Made by a program: the position numbers and the translations under genes
Shown: in pieces, positions 51,416 through 64,000 of the stretch
Position numbering within the stretch: the stretch's first letter is position 1
How the letters are laid out: each line of letters starts with the position of its first letter
Assembly (NCBI GenBank): GCA_030549335.1
Contig: CM060190.1
Location: 66,602,118 to 66,666,117 of the forward strand
Length of the DNA stretch: 64,000 nt
Direction: 5' to 3'
DNA from: Pontederia crassipes
Lineage: Eukaryota; Streptophyta; Magnoliopsida; Commelinales; Pontederiaceae
The notes under the pieces: generated by a model
What the model was told of the DNA's origin: nothing
Databases searched by the model: none
The model's input: only the letters and a program-made list of their open reading frames with translations

Positions 51416-52015
51416 AATGTTGTAAGACCCGACCCCATCATCGACCCGGATTGTCTAGCGGGTCAGGTCGGACCGGTTGGATCGGGTCGAACCGAATGGT
51501 CGGACCGGGTAATATAAATTAATAAAAAATAAAATAAGTTCAAGTGACTATTATAATATTATTAATATATAACATTATTTAGCAAAAATATAATGTAATA
51601 TAATAAAATAATTCAAATCAAATAATGTAATAAAGTAAGCACAAATTTAATTATCAATTGAATATTTTCTAAATTAAAAATCTTGTGAGTAATTATAAAA
51701 AAATAAAGATATCAATGAAATTTTATATATGTGATAAAGAAGAATATTGAAACATAAATTTAAGTGTATATATATATATATATGATATTCTAAAAAAATT
51801 AATAATTTTTGTAAATTTTATTATTTTTACATTTTACAACTTGACCCGACCGGGTTGGTTAAACCCGCCGGGTCGGCCGGTTGAACTCGGATTTTGACCG
51901 GGTCAAAGCGGGTCAACTTCATGGTCGGTTTTTGGATGACCCGTGAACCATTTTAGTGTCCGGACACCGGTCCGACCTGTCCGACCGGCCGGGCCGGGCC
52001 GGGTCTTACAACCCT
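51416..52015. mobile_element. Mutator-like MITE (600 bp) with 10-bp target duplication
   Basis: Terminal inverted repeats GTTGTAAGACCCGACCC (left) and GGGTTGTAAGACCCGGCCC (right, minus strand). Flanked by a perfect 10-bp duplication GCTTCAAACC at 51406-51415 and 52016-52025. Subterminal DNA is filled with GGGTCGG, CCGGTC and GACCCG words and the centre is AT-rich. No transposase. It sits in the gag of the 37.8-53.4 kb element, so it is younger than that element. Confidence 0.88.
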
Positions 52016-52857
52016 GCTTCAAACCCTTCATGAAGATCGTCAGCAACGTATCTTCGTCCACCTAGAAATTCTGTAGGCGGAGCTCGGTGAACTCTTTCAC
52101 GTACTCCTTCAACGTGCCCTTCTTGTAAATATTGAACAATGCAATTTTGGCCTCCAATCCCAACTTGGCGGGGCAGAAGTAATTTGTCAGCTGCCTCTTG
52201 AATTCGTCCCATCTCTCAATGGGCTTGACGCTGCCACATTTTACATTGTCGCAATGACACCGCCACCATAGACTCGTCGCATCTTACAAGTAGAAGGATG
52301 CAGTTTCTGAAGTCACGTCCAAGGCCTTCATGTATCGTCAGACGTTCCACAGGAAGTCATTAATCTCCTTTGCTGACCGCTTGCCTTTGTAAGGCCTTGG
52401 CTTTGGCACATCTATTCTTGCCTCATGCGGGGTGGATGTCTCGAGATGTCCCCCATTTCCATAACGTTGCTTGAGTTCTTTCCGAATGGTCTTGAACTCC
52501 TGCTCCATTTCAAACCTCATATTTGAGAGACCATTGCCCAAAGTTTCCTGCATGTCCATGATTGTTGCCTCCATGGACTCGAGCCGCGTATACAACGACG
52601 CCATCTCATCCCGCATCGTTGCGAGATTCACTGTCTTCTCCAACTCTCGCTCGTGCGTTACGAGTTGATCTTGCATTTCGCCTACGTTCAGTAGGAACTC
52701 GCCGAGGCGTTGCTCGAAGGCGGTCATGACGTCCTTCGAGCAAGCGCGTCCGCGCTCTTGGCGGCCCTTCTTCGGTGTGACAGGATCATTCGTCATCTCC
52801 GAGTTCGACGTCATTCCTCTTTGATTGTCGAACGTCAACTTCAGCGATCCCAGAAAA

Positions 52858-52875
52858 GTTGCTCTGATACCAACT
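52858..52875 (-). other. Primer binding site (tRNA-Met type) of the 37.8-53.4 kb element
   Basis: Minus strand AGTTGGTATCAGAGCAACTT directly after the LTR end; exact TGGTATCAGAGC core. Confidence 0.9.
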
Positions 52876-53383
52876 TGTCACGAAGTCATTTTTCGCTCGA
52901 CCGACCCGTGCGGCGCTTAGATGTGCCCAACATCTATGCAAGCTCTTTTGAGCACTTTGCGGAAGCTTGTTTGTGCCACAATTTTGGGACGCTCGGTCCC
53001 GAGCGGATGCTTCGGTGGATGCGTTTGTGAATAAACGGGCACCTCGACAGAACGCTCGATCGTTTGGAATACTTTGGAACGCTTTTATGGGTTGTCACCC
53101 CACGCTTGAGGCACGGTGCTAGATTTTGGAAAGTTTGAAATCTTTGTTGAGTAAATAGGAATGATTACAACGCTTCGGGAGAGCACTAGCGGGTCTCCCC
53201 TTACTATATCATCATTTCGGAAGGTAGCTATACGACGTGTGATGTGGAGGACAAGCTAGGGGTGTACTTTTTTGGAATGCAGAATTACAAAACTGTCACT
53301 ATCACACTTAAAAAATAAACTAAGTACAAAAGTGAGTTGAAAAGAAAAAATACATAGAAGTAAAATAACTCGGCGTGCCCCGA
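52876..53383 (-). repeat. 5' LTR of the 37.8-53.4 kb element
   Basis: Starts TGTCACGAAGTCATTTTTCG; matches the left LTR but the outermost base differs. No target duplication is visible beyond it. Confidence 0.88.
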
Positions 53384-54160
53384 AAAAAGTCCCCGGGACA
53401 TGCGCACCTACGTACATAGGATCTAAATCCGATTGCGGGAAGTAGACATTCTGATTCAGCACTTGATAAGCGCTGTTCAATTAGGAAAGTCGGGCGATTG
53501 AGAGATGTAAACGTGTGGTTCGATCATAACTTATAAAAACCCTTCGATGTTTGCGCGCTGTTCGTTGCCCCCTTCGGCGTCACCCTTGTTGTCGTCCACC
53601 CTTGTCGTCATCCAAATTTACCGAATCATCGACACTCGGTCAACACCGATGCTCCTCGCCGCCACCAACAATCCCGCCCTCACCATCGATGATCCTCGAT
53701 CTCACTGGTTCCCACGTACCCCTCCACCTTTGCGAAAATCTTCTCGTACTTGGCCTTTTTTAGGTCCTCCAAGTCGTCCTCTTCCTCATAGTTGTCAGCG
53801 GTGCAAATAACGATGAGCCAAACGAGTTAGATGGTGGTGCCGGTGATCGTGTCGTAGCCAACGCCAAAGAGCAAGCCAATTGGCATGCTCCCGGGGTGAG
53901 CTGAACCCCTGGGCGGGCTGCATGGGCGATGAGATCGTGGCAGAGGGGAAGGACCATCAGCAGCTGGATCATTATCATCACAGCATGGAATTCGTCAACA
54001 GCTTCAAGGTTGTCATAGAAAGGCGGAAGGGGGTGAAGACGCGATGAAACAGAGATGAAAACGAGGGTGCGGTGAGGGACGATAGCTCCCCATCTTCGAA
54101 GCCTTCGAAGGAGGAGGTGATGAGGACTAAGCCCAATGCAATTTTTTCCTCAATAAGACG
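53384..54160. other. GC-rich segment of unknown origin, possibly captured gene pieces
   Basis: GC content rises at 53540-54140. On the minus strand short stretches have protein-like composition (for example EDDLEDLKKAKYEKIFAKVEG at about 53.8-53.7 kb, and GLLFGVGYDTITGTT nearby). They are separated by stops and match no family I can name. No inverted or direct terminal repeats were found. It could be a decayed gene fragment or transposon cargo. Confidence 0.3.
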
Positions 54161-54790
54161 AACCGTTGCTCAAATCGGACATTTTTTAATCGGATGATAA
54201 ATCGATGATGGCACATGTTGGTACGCAGTGAGGACAAACATTATATTAAATAGAAATTAAGGCTAAACTGTCCAATATAAAATTTGACGATATATATTTC
54301 TTGATAACTTATACATTCTTTTATCAAATAGGAAATTATTCTTAGCTATTAAGATTTTTAGAACTAGGTCAAACATAAAAAAGTGAATTAAGAAATGATT
54401 TTTTAAAATTCTTTTCATCAAGATCTATTTATATCGTGGCTATCTTTCTAACATTTATTAGTCTTGATTCAACGATGTTAAAATCGGATAACATTTATCC
54501 AATTTAATATTAGACTAAGAAAGATACTTTTTGTCTAAATTTTGTGAATTTATAAGTTAAATCGATAATAATGATTCAAGTACTTTAATAGATTTAACAT
54601 TTTATTTAACCCAATATGGAGACATTACGAACAAAATAAATTATGATTAAACTGTGTGGTTTGAGAAAGTAAACTAGTTAAATATAATTATCAATCTTTC
54701 AACTTTCAACAGATTGGAGCCTATCCATCTTAGCTAATATGTAAACAGATTAAGTGATGGAGTCGACTTTAAATGATAAATATTTACATG
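54161..54790. other. AT-rich intergenic DNA, nothing recognised
   Basis: No coding potential or structured repeat is seen. Confidence 0.4.
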
Positions 54791-55559
54791 TTTAAAGGAT
54801 TTAATGATCATCATACGCCTGCTCAAGTGTATGATGGTCATACGCATCAACGTCCACTGTTAGATAAAGTGACGGTGAGTGCTGCTCACTTCTTTTCATC
54901 AATTTTGAGATGGGGGCTGCTGAAGCTGAAGCTGCAGGAGTCCTCGTCATGAGGAAGACACTGGCCATGAGGGAGACGGACGACGAAGAGGAAGAGAAGG
55001 AGGCGGAAGATTAGGCGGCTGAGTGTGGAGCCGTAGAGGGAGGACGACAACAACAGTTGTCGCCTCATATGCCTGAGCAGTGGTCGTTGTTGTCGATCTC
55101 TCTCTTGTGCGCGATATCTCATCATTGTAGCTTCCCTCATCGTCCTCTTCGTCGATCAGAGAGAAAGAGGGAGAGTAGATCGGGGCCCTTGTCTCATCGG
55201 ATTCCTCGCAATCAGTCGACCTCGCCTCCATTGCCAGATCGGGGAGAAAGGGGGAGAGACAGGATCGCCTCGCAGCCGCCATGGCCTAGCCGCTCGCGCA
55301 TCATCGTTGTCGCCTCCTGCTTGCGCCTCGCAGTCGCCATCGCCGCTATCGCCTCGTCGCCCACCGTCCTCACCGGATCCCTCACCTCATCGTCGTCGAC
55401 GTTGCCATCATCGGGTCGGGGAGAAAGGGGGAATTGGATAGCCTCGCAGCCGTCGTCACCTAGCTGCTCGTCGCCGTCGTCGCCCACTATCCGATCTAAT
55501 CAATCAGTGGGCGGCGTATGAGGGTCATACACATTATATGACCCCATTAAACCCTTAAA
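54791..55559. mobile_element. TIR element with GC-rich cargo (possible Pack-MULE-like)
   Basis: The left end TTTAAAGGATTTAATG matches the right end read in reverse, TTTAAGGGTTTAATG. Further inside, GTGTATGATGGTCATACGC pairs with GTGTATGACCCTCATACGC. Between them is a GC-rich block (54960-55500) with two partial copies of GGGGAGAAAGGGGGA...GCCTCGCAGCCG. Overlapping frames on both strands are low-complexity; no protein is recognised. Flanking ATAAATATTTA / ATAAATGTGTA could be an imperfect target duplication. Confidence 0.5.
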
Positions 55560-55690
55560 ATAAATGTGTAGATAATAAAATAATAATAAGTAAGGTACTA
55601 TGAATTTTAAATTTTGACGTAGTTTTAGTTGTCAAACACACTCAATTAGTGTTAATTGACATTTAAATCACAAAAAATATAAGTAAATCT

Positions 55691-56553
55691 ATAGTTATTA
55701 AAATTGGACCGGACCGACCGGTTCGACTGATTCAATCACGAACCGGTGGTTGGTTTGGTCCGATTCCAAGTAAAAACCGGAATGATTATTTAGCTAGACA
55801 AAATTCGATTGAACCGGTTTGAACCGACGAACCAGAAAAAACCCAGTTCAATTTAGAAAATGTGAAAAGAAATTAAAAACCACTATAATGGAAACAAAAA
55901 GATGAAAATAGGAATAAATTGGATGCAGAAAAACGGAATTAGTTGGAGAATTAATGAGAGAGAGAGGAAGAAAGGTAAAATAAGGAAAATAAAATAAATG
56001 GAGAGAGAGGAAGGGATGAAAAAATGGAAATAAAAAAATAATGATTAGAAGATTAAAGAAGAGAGTGATTTAGAGCAATAATAAATTAATATATCATTAA
56101 TAGCATTAAATGATAAAGCATAGAGAATTAATGGATAGAGAGGAAAAAATGGAAAAGAGAAAAGTAAAATTAATGAAGAGAGAAAGAAAGAAATGGAAAA
56201 AAGAAAGTTAAATAAAAATGAAACATAAGAGTGATTTATGGTAAAAAAAAAGTAATATATTATCATCATTTAACGGTAAATAAAAATTTAATAAAATAAA
56301 TGAATATTAAGTATTAAAAAATTGGAAGTAATTGTTTTATCAATAATAATATTTTAATATATATATGTATGTTAGTATTTTAATTTTAGCAGATTACAAA
56401 TTTTTTATACATAATATAATATTTATTATGTATATATCGATAATATTATTATGAATAATATTATTTTAATAAAATTTAATTCCATTCGGTCGAATCGATA
56501 ACTATGACCAGTTAATCGTTGGATTTGATCACGGTCTGATTATAAAAACATTG
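55691..56553. mobile_element. Mutator-like MITE (863 bp) with 9-bp target duplication
   Basis: Flanked by a perfect AGTAAATCT at 55682-55690 and 56554-56562. The left end carries GGACCGGACCGACCGGTTCG and the right end ACGGTCTGATTATAAAAACA in inverted relation (weak terminal inverted repeat). The centre is almost pure A/T. Design matches 51416-52015. It ends about 320 bp before the anthocyanidin synthase TATA box. Confidence 0.7.
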
Positions 56554-56699
56554 AGTAAATCTCATCTAACTTTTCAGGTTCTACTTCGAAAGAACAAAAA
56601 ATTTACTTCACTTATAATGCAGTAGAGCATAACGAACTGGAACATCAAGGTACATTGTTTTCTTTTTTAAATGCTTCATTAATGTTCTGGCTTTAATAA

Positions 56700-58204
<1,505 letters not shown>

Positions 58205-58904
58205 TCTCCATAGTCCATGCTGCTGCCATCCCCTCCTATAGTCACATATACACACATATATATACTTGTCATCTTGTTCTTGCACTACCATTTAATATTG
58301 AACCGCGATGTGTTTTTGGTTGGTCTGGGTCGAGTAGGAGGTTTCACTTGGCCGGGCTGATTGGAATCTGGTTAGGCGGCTCCTCTTTCCCTTATTGGCT
58401 TCGTTGTTGCGTAATAAATCTCATATAAAATGAATCTTATATTTCACCAAGAAAATGAAGTGCTTGCTGGTTAGCTTTAACTTGCACATTTAATTCACTC
58501 ACGCAAGATGAATCCATTTAGTGTTAAATAGGTTTACAAGTAAGTTGATTTTACACATGAAACATGTAAACAAAAAAAAAAAAAAAGACAATGACGTGAA
58601 TCCAGCGGAGAATTTGGGAAAAAAAAGTCAATCGTGTATTTTATTTATTTATTATTTAAATTATCCATATGTTTATTTGCAAAAATATCACTTTCCGGTT
58701 CGGCCCACCCACACTACCGGCCAATCTTGGGCCAGGACATCGTTCTCTTACAGCGTGTACCATGTAGTGGGAACCGAGCTAACTGAATTGGCCACCGTTG
58801 GGCGCTGCCGCACCATCGTCGTCTTCGTCCTCCTCTTTACTACTTTACGTGTCAAAAAAAAGGAATCGAAGCGCTGAATCGGACCGCCACCCGGCGGCCG
58901 GCCA
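58205..58904 (+). other. ANS 3' flank and promoter of the GORAB-like gene
   Basis: The gap between genes is only 700 bp. It contains an A-tract of about 15 at 58571-58586. The leader of the next gene probably lies after 58740. No other gene is seen. Confidence 0.4.
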
Positions 58905-61900
58905 ATGTCGTCGGTTCCTCCCACTCCTGCTCCTCCGCCGCCGTCTCTTTTACCGGAGATCGGCCCTGACGGCATCGTCAGGGAGTCCCCCATCATCGCC
59001 TACACCGAAAAGGTATGAGTTCCGTGATTCCATCCTAGCTCGTCTGCACCCCGTTTGACGAATTTACCAACCGGAACTATTTTGCCAAGTAACTCACGAC
59101 GAAACCCCATTTTCTCAGGTCATTGAAGCGGAGAAGCTGCAGCTCCAGAGGTAAGCCACTGCCTTCATCCCCTCTTCTCTTCGCGCTCCGCCATCAACAG
59201 ATCTGCGTTTGTTCCATATTTACCCAAATGTGAGAAGGTTGTTTTCCCGTGGATGTTTGAATTACCAATGGGCATACCAATCCTACGATACTGCCGTTCC
59301 TTTCATTTGTTTTTTTTTAATTTTTCTCGTGGTGGTCTAGGACTTCACGTGAGTGTGGTTCGGGATGAAGAGTTTTAAAATCCCTATGTTTAGAGTTTCA
59401 TAAACGATATGGGAGTAAGAGAGTGATAACAAAGACAAAAGTTCGATTTGGAGGACTAAGTTTTAATTTTATGTTAAACATATTTCGTACAATTGCTTTT
59501 GTTTTGTGAAAGTTTTAGACAAATGTGGTACTGAGTGGTAATTCATGGCGGGTAAAACATCAAGTTAGAAAAAAAAACATTATGCAAGCTTTGCTGATTT
59601 GATTGGGACATGAGAAAATTGTCTAAGAAAACTCTAATGGCAACACTAAAATGGGGTCGAATTCAAGTTGGAGATTCAGCATATTAGGAGCTTATGACAA
59701 CACATCAGTCGCTGAAATTAGTAGACTTTGCTTAAGTTACTATGTGCTGTGTGTTGGGGTGGGTATGGGTGGGCGCCCCTATTTCTAATTTCTTTTATTG
59801 GAATATATACCGATGACACCAACATCGGAAGTCACCCTTTTGCCTCTCAAAAGATAAAAAAAAAACTTTTACTGGAAACTTGCAAATGGTTGTGAACGAT
59901 GTATGATTAAAATGATATATTCTGGATAGCTGATAAGAGATCTCTCAGCGCCCAGTTAGATGAAACAGTGAATCTCCTAGGTCCAATAACTCTATGTCAT
60001 TTGGATTTCTCATTTTCCTGGGTACTTGGTACTATAAGTTACTTAATTGTAAGAAACTCGAAGATCATAAGCATGGAAGATGATGTGACCATATAAATCC
60101 TGCTGCTGATAGATTTTTCCTCCTCTATCAAAGCCATGAAATATCTAGCATATGAATTACCAATTAAATAGGTCTGTGATAGAAGGTTAAATACTTGCAT
60201 AGTAAAGGTACTTTTCAGTTTTCACACATCTGGACCGAGGAAAGCAGGCATTTTCACTTTGTCTTTGATTGTTAATCTTCTCACCAAACAATTATGAAGA
60301 CACCATTTCTCATGGTACAAATGAGCCACTGAAAACCTTAACTGTCTTATCATAATATTATACTGTAACTGTTCCTTTCACTGAATGTTTAGTCTTTATA
60401 TATTTGTATATGACTATGCAATGAATTTATGAATATCTTATTGGTGAATAAAGCATTGGGCATTTACCTGCCTGTGAGGTTAATAAGATACCCACCCATT
60501 TTATTAATTCTATATGAAGAATTAGTTGGATACTTTTCTTGCACTTGCAGATTCTTGACAACCTTGCTATCATCTCAGATATATTCAAGAAAATTATTCC
60601 AAGATCCGTGAAGTGGAACGTGAACTAGAAAATCTCAATTTAGAGTTAAAGCTCACATCTGGGCCAAAGAAAGCAGGTTTTTGCACTTCAAGTATTTGGT
60701 TAATTTAGTGTGTCACCACTGTCATGGAATAATAGTATAAGCTTTGTTTTTCTGCTTATGATATGATCTTTCTTCTATATTAATTTCAAGCACTCGAGCA
60801 CTTGCGAAAGAAGATTGAAGTATCAAATGAGAAAATCCAGCTTGCGAGGATAAAGGAGGCAGAAGCCAGGAAGGTTAGTTCATTGCCTAATGTTTTAATG
60901 TTTCTTGGTCTTCTACTTATTCTAACACGAACCTATATGAGTAGAAGACTAGCAGCACAAACATGCATCTCTAATGAATTTTTGACTTGTGAAATAGTTA
61001 ATGAATTATAAAATTTTAGGCATGGGAAGCTTCTGCTCAAGTTGTTAAGGATTATGAAGCAGAGAAACAGAAACTTTGTGATGACCTTAATCAGCTGGTA
61101 CTGTACTTTATTGTCAATTTGTTCATCCTGAGATTAAATTGGATCATTGATCATAACTTTTTGTTGCATATATTTCATAGGTCCAAGAAAGCTCAAGTAC
61201 CCAATATACAAGATTAGAGGAATTAAGAAGAAGATTAGAATTCCTTAGTCATGGCAGGATTCTGTCCGATGTTTCTGTAAGTACTTGTTATATGTTATGT
61301 TTCTTGTCTTGCCTTGTTTCTTAGAAAAAAGAATATTCTTGCACTGTCGTCTACTTGTTCTTTACTTAAAATAATGTTTTTTTAGTTGGCACGTTTCTGA
61401 GTTATATTTCGGTTGTGATTGCTTTGCACCATATATGATGAATTTTGATATCACACAAAAAAAGTTGTAAGTCAATTGACCTTTCAATGTCAACTGATCT
61501 TCCTCTGCTAGACCAGCAATTGGCCATAACATACTGATAAACTGTATAGTTTGTCATCCTACATATATGTCTGAATGAAAGCGCGGCAGGCGATAGATAC
61601 GACTTTTTCATATTAAAAAATTATTGTAAAGGAGATGCCTTTAAGTAGCAAATTTACAAGGTAAATGTTGCTCATTAGGCGGAATTTCTCTGCTGTCTAC
61701 AAAGTACTAGAAAGACTTCTTGGCGAGTTAATAAATTAGGGAAGGACTAAAAAGCATTTAGCTTTAAGAAGGTGTTTCATAAAAACAAATAGTTCCTAAG
61801 TTTTAACATATCTGTAAATTTTGTTGTGAGGAAAAATATGTTGCATTTTCTCAAACTTGAAACAAGAAAAAACAATAAGTTGCCTTTTGATGCATTTCCG

Positions 61901-62023
61901 TCTTAGTTTACCACTTCACATCTAGGTTGTCATCTGATCTTCTGACAGGACGCGAAAGCTCCGCAACGAACAAATAACAGCATTGTAGTTATCCAAGATA
62001 CAGAGATACAACCGGCAAATTAA
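58905..62023 (+). CDS. GORAB-like (RAB6-interacting golgin family) coiled-coil protein (7 exons, 189 aa)
   Basis: Exons 58905-59012, 59119-59150, 60579-60676, 60791-60873, 61020-61097, 61181-61276 and 61949-62023; all GT-AG, phases agree, 570 nt. The N-terminus is Pro-rich (residues 5-15), followed by PEIGPDGIVRESPIIAYTEK. Residues about 37-165 are one long charged coiled coil (REVERELENLNLELKL, LRKKIEVSNEKIQLARIKEA, RLEELRRRLEFL). The pattern resembles the plant GORAB family (Pfam Transcrip_act), thought to act as Golgi tethers; the assignment is by remembered pattern only. The intron after exon 2 is 1.4 kb. The TAA at 62021 is followed in the same frame by 73 codons that look coding (see next entry), so the stop may be a recent mutation or the annotated end may be short. 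Confidence 0.75.
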
Positions 62024-62245
62024 ATTAGCAGAGTGCCTCAAAATTCAACTTCTTCAAGTGGCGTAAAAAACAGTTGTGAGTTACCATCAGAAACACACAC
62101 GCGCCCACCTGTAGATGTTAAAGAGAAGAAGAGAGCTGTAAATGTTGGTAGAGCCAAGGACAACAGAATCCTGCCCAATGGAAGAGGACAGTCTTCAGGA
62201 CAGGGCTGGACTGGAGCTGGTTTCGACGTTGATACCGCGACGTGA
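62024..62245 (+). pseudogene. In-frame extension of the GORAB-like gene after its stop codon
   Basis: Directly after TAA at 62021-62023 the same frame stays open for 73 codons to TGA at 62243-62245. The reading is hydrophilic and protein-like: VPQNSTSSSGVK, then RPPVDVKEKKRAVNVGRA, ending GWTGAGFDVDTAT. The WTGAGFDVD tail looks like a conserved C-terminal motif rather than untranslated DNA. No phase-correct splice around the stop was found: the nearest AG (62030-62031) would shift the frame. With one changed codon the host protein would be 263 aa. Confidence 0.6.
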
Positions 62246-63176
62246 TGCCGTGCGTTTTTCAGGTTTTTTTTATGCTGTCTGACATCCATGTGCGCAACAT
62301 AGACAAAGGACATAGAATTAAGATACTGTTCATTCTTACTGTTCTCCAAACTCTACTGTGTTCTTCACCACCTTACCCTTTTTCAAAATCTTAAATGAGA
62401 CTGTAATTTGATCTTTATGATCGTTCAACTTACTGAGTTACTTCATCATGTGCACTTCATACTAGATTTGATGTGTGTGCGATGTGGATGTGGTTGAGCA
62501 CCATCTAGGGAAAATTTGGATAGACGTCACTACGCGGGCCATGCCAAATTAGTGGCTCCCCAATTTGTAGTAAAGATTTCCTGCACTCATTGCAACCTTC
62601 TCCTTCAATCTCAATCGAATCACCAATATTTGGAAATTGTTGACACTTTAATATTTCACAAGGGTCGTGCATCATCCAGAGTGCACACAAGATATGTTAT
62701 GATTGCAACTTTGATGCAAACCCCAACCATGACATAACATGTGCCTTGTTGGTTGTACTACACTCCTTTCAATTCAATATCACTCAAATATACAGTAAAA
62801 GTATAACGAAGTACACATATATTACCTCGAACAGTACTAAAAGGCTAAGCACAAACGATGAAAAAAATGGTCACGCAACGCATAATTGCGTAAGCGAAAA
62901 CGTTGGGTACAAAAGAGAACAAAATTAGTGACCCATAAGTGAAAATGAATAATTCTATCTGAGGACTGGGTACTTTGTGGTACCTGCATTTGCTTGCCAC
63001 TAATCGTCAGGTTCCCTTTCAAAGTGGCAATAATTATTTGATAATGCCCCAACCAAGAACTGATCCTGTTTTAGATCTTAACACATGATGGAAAGATAAA
63101 AGACATCCTTGTCGGAGAAACATATTCCCTCCCATATATACATATGTATAACCAAATTATTGTCCATTAGATTTGT

Positions 63177-63180
<4 letters not shown>
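62246..63180. other. 3' flank of the GORAB-like gene and intergenic DNA
   Basis: No gene, RNA or bounded repeat recognised. The polyadenylation site of the upstream gene is probably within the first 200 bases. Confidence 0.4.

Positions 63181-63208
<28 letters not shown>
63181..63208. repeat. (TA)n microsatellite
   Basis: Fourteen alternating TA units. Confidence 0.95.
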
Positions 63209-63213
<5 letters not shown>

Positions 63214-63898
63214 GTAAATATCAATAACTATAATATAAATATATGCTTACAATTTATATAAGCTCATTTAGTTTCACATAATATTGCTCCAATTTTATTG
63301 GATGTCTCTGAAGAGAAGCAATATCACAATAAGGTCGACAGTGACCTTTTATCTAAAAAAAGCTAGATGATATCCGATGCTTAGAAGAAAAATATACAAA
63401 TGTATAAGTTATGAATGGAAGCATATATTTCAAAATTTAGCATAAATTTTGAAAAAAAAATTTAACTCATTTGTTACTCAACTATCATCATCGTAAAATA
63501 AAATCTTAAGTCTTCTTTTTTTTATCACTCGTGAAAAAGTCAGTAAATTTTAGTTTCTTCAATAATAATTACGCATGTAGTAACTGATGGTTCTGATAAA
63601 ATGTATTATGATTGTGATTTTTTTAATATTGAAATTCAAAAGATATTCTTACGTCGAAAGTCAATCTCGTTCGAGCGATACAATTATGTAAATTTCCAAA
63701 TGATAGGAATGCAAGTTTGAATTCTGAAAGCATATTTGTAGAGGAAATGAATTTTATAATATAATGCCGAATATGAAAATATGTTGTAATTCATAGAACG
63801 CTTTCTAGAATTGATCTTTTTAGTTTTTCGTACTTCTGAAAATATATAAAGAAAAATAGTTGATAGCTACTTCAATCATTATACTCACTTATCTTCAT

Positions 63899-63901
<3 letters not shown>
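63209..63901. other. AT-rich intergenic DNA, nothing recognised
   Basis: No coding or structural signal seen. Confidence 0.4.

Positions 63902-63932
<31 letters not shown>
63902..63932. repeat. (AT)n microsatellite
   Basis: About fifteen alternating AT units. Confidence 0.95.
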
Positions 63933-63934
<2 letters not shown>

Positions 63935-64000
63935 CAATAATAAATTATGCTGACCCCACTAAGATTGTCAAGATCTTAATCTATTTTATGGTTTATCCTA

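Larger units (their letters stand above)
37790..53383 (-). mobile_element. Older Ty3/gypsy retrotransposon (chromovirus-like), broken and split by insertions
   Basis: Fossil element on the minus strand with LTRs of about 525 and 508 bp. A tRNA-Met primer site is present near 52860, and a polypurine tract next to the left LTR (GAGTGGGGGAGAC, minus strand, about 38315-38327). Parts from right to left: gag with a coiled-coil segment about 52.84-52.0 kb, gag zinc knuckle about 51.2 kb, protease about 51.0-50.6, then reverse transcriptase about 40.8-40.2, RNase H about 40.1-39.6, and integrase about 39.5-38.6. It is split by the element at 40840-50335 and by the MITE at 51416-52015. Besides these the coding parts carry at least several breaks. 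LTR divergence looks near 10 percent, so it is the oldest of the large elements here. No target duplication was found. Galadriel-type is possible but not shown. Confidence 0.9.

Noticed and set aside
55057-55521. A 154-codon frame inside the TIR element
   Set aside because: Low-complexity Ser/Arg/Pro composition with equal-length antisense frames and no recognisable domain.
62516-62737. A 73-codon plus-strand frame after the GORAB-like gene
   Set aside because: Not in a splice-compatible position and no protein-like pattern; an overlapping antisense frame is equally long.

Overview
The window is nuclear DNA of a flowering plant, most likely a non-grass monocot. The four host genes have GT-AG introns and plant-specific families. 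The serine palmitoyltransferase LCB1 N-terminus reads FGVHIDGHLVVE, which I recall as monocot-like. The anthocyanidin synthase gene is very GC-rich at third codon positions, while the DNA around it is AT-rich and full of LTR retrotransposons. The species cannot be named from sequence alone; a Zingiberales or similar monocot is only a guess.

Genes: (1) 1944-7491 (+) is the LCB1 subunit of serine palmitoyltransferase, 12 coding exons, 483 aa. (2) 16433-13956 (-) is a TRM/LONGIFOLIA-like VARLMGLE/DUF4378 protein, 4 exons, 733 aa. (3) 57017-58204 (+) is anthocyanidin synthase (LDOX), 2 exons, 360 aa, with all known active-site residues. (4) 58905-62023 (+) is a GORAB-like coiled-coil protein, 7 exons, 189 aa. 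Its frame stays open for 73 more codons after the stop and ends in a conserved-looking WTGAGFDVD tail. The genes serve unrelated pathways (sphingolipid synthesis, microtubule/cell shape, anthocyanin synthesis, Golgi tethering); nothing links them but position.

Layout: 1-7.9 kb holds LCB1 with a repeat in its third coding intron. A 3.05 kb solo LTR lies at 7967-11012. A GC-rich repeat segment (11.0-11.5 kb) and a MITE with long inverted arms (12.48-13.12 kb) follow, then the TRM gene and a second MITE (18.2 kb). At 19376-31328 there is a broken Ty3/gypsy element with 2.4-2.5 kb LTRs and TSD TAATC; it carries an internal duplication around an LTR-like insert. At 31.3-37.6 kb there is a mosaic: a CACTA end, an LTR-like stretch, a composite TRIM/SMART-like cluster (TSD CGAGT/CGGGT), minisatellites and CACTA-like subterminal repeats. 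At 37790-53383 an older Ty3/gypsy element is split by a gag-only Athila/Tat-like element (40840-50335, TSD CTTAC), which itself contains a solo LTR (42864-45630, TSD GCTGG). A Mutator-like MITE (51416-52015, 10-bp TSD) sits in the older element's gag. At 53.4-56.6 kb come GC-rich pieces of unknown origin, a TIR element and a second Mutator-like MITE about 320 bp upstream of the anthocyanidin synthase TATA box. The rest is gene 4 and AT-rich flank.

All coordinates, exon joins and repeat boundaries were read by eye; no alignment or database search was run.
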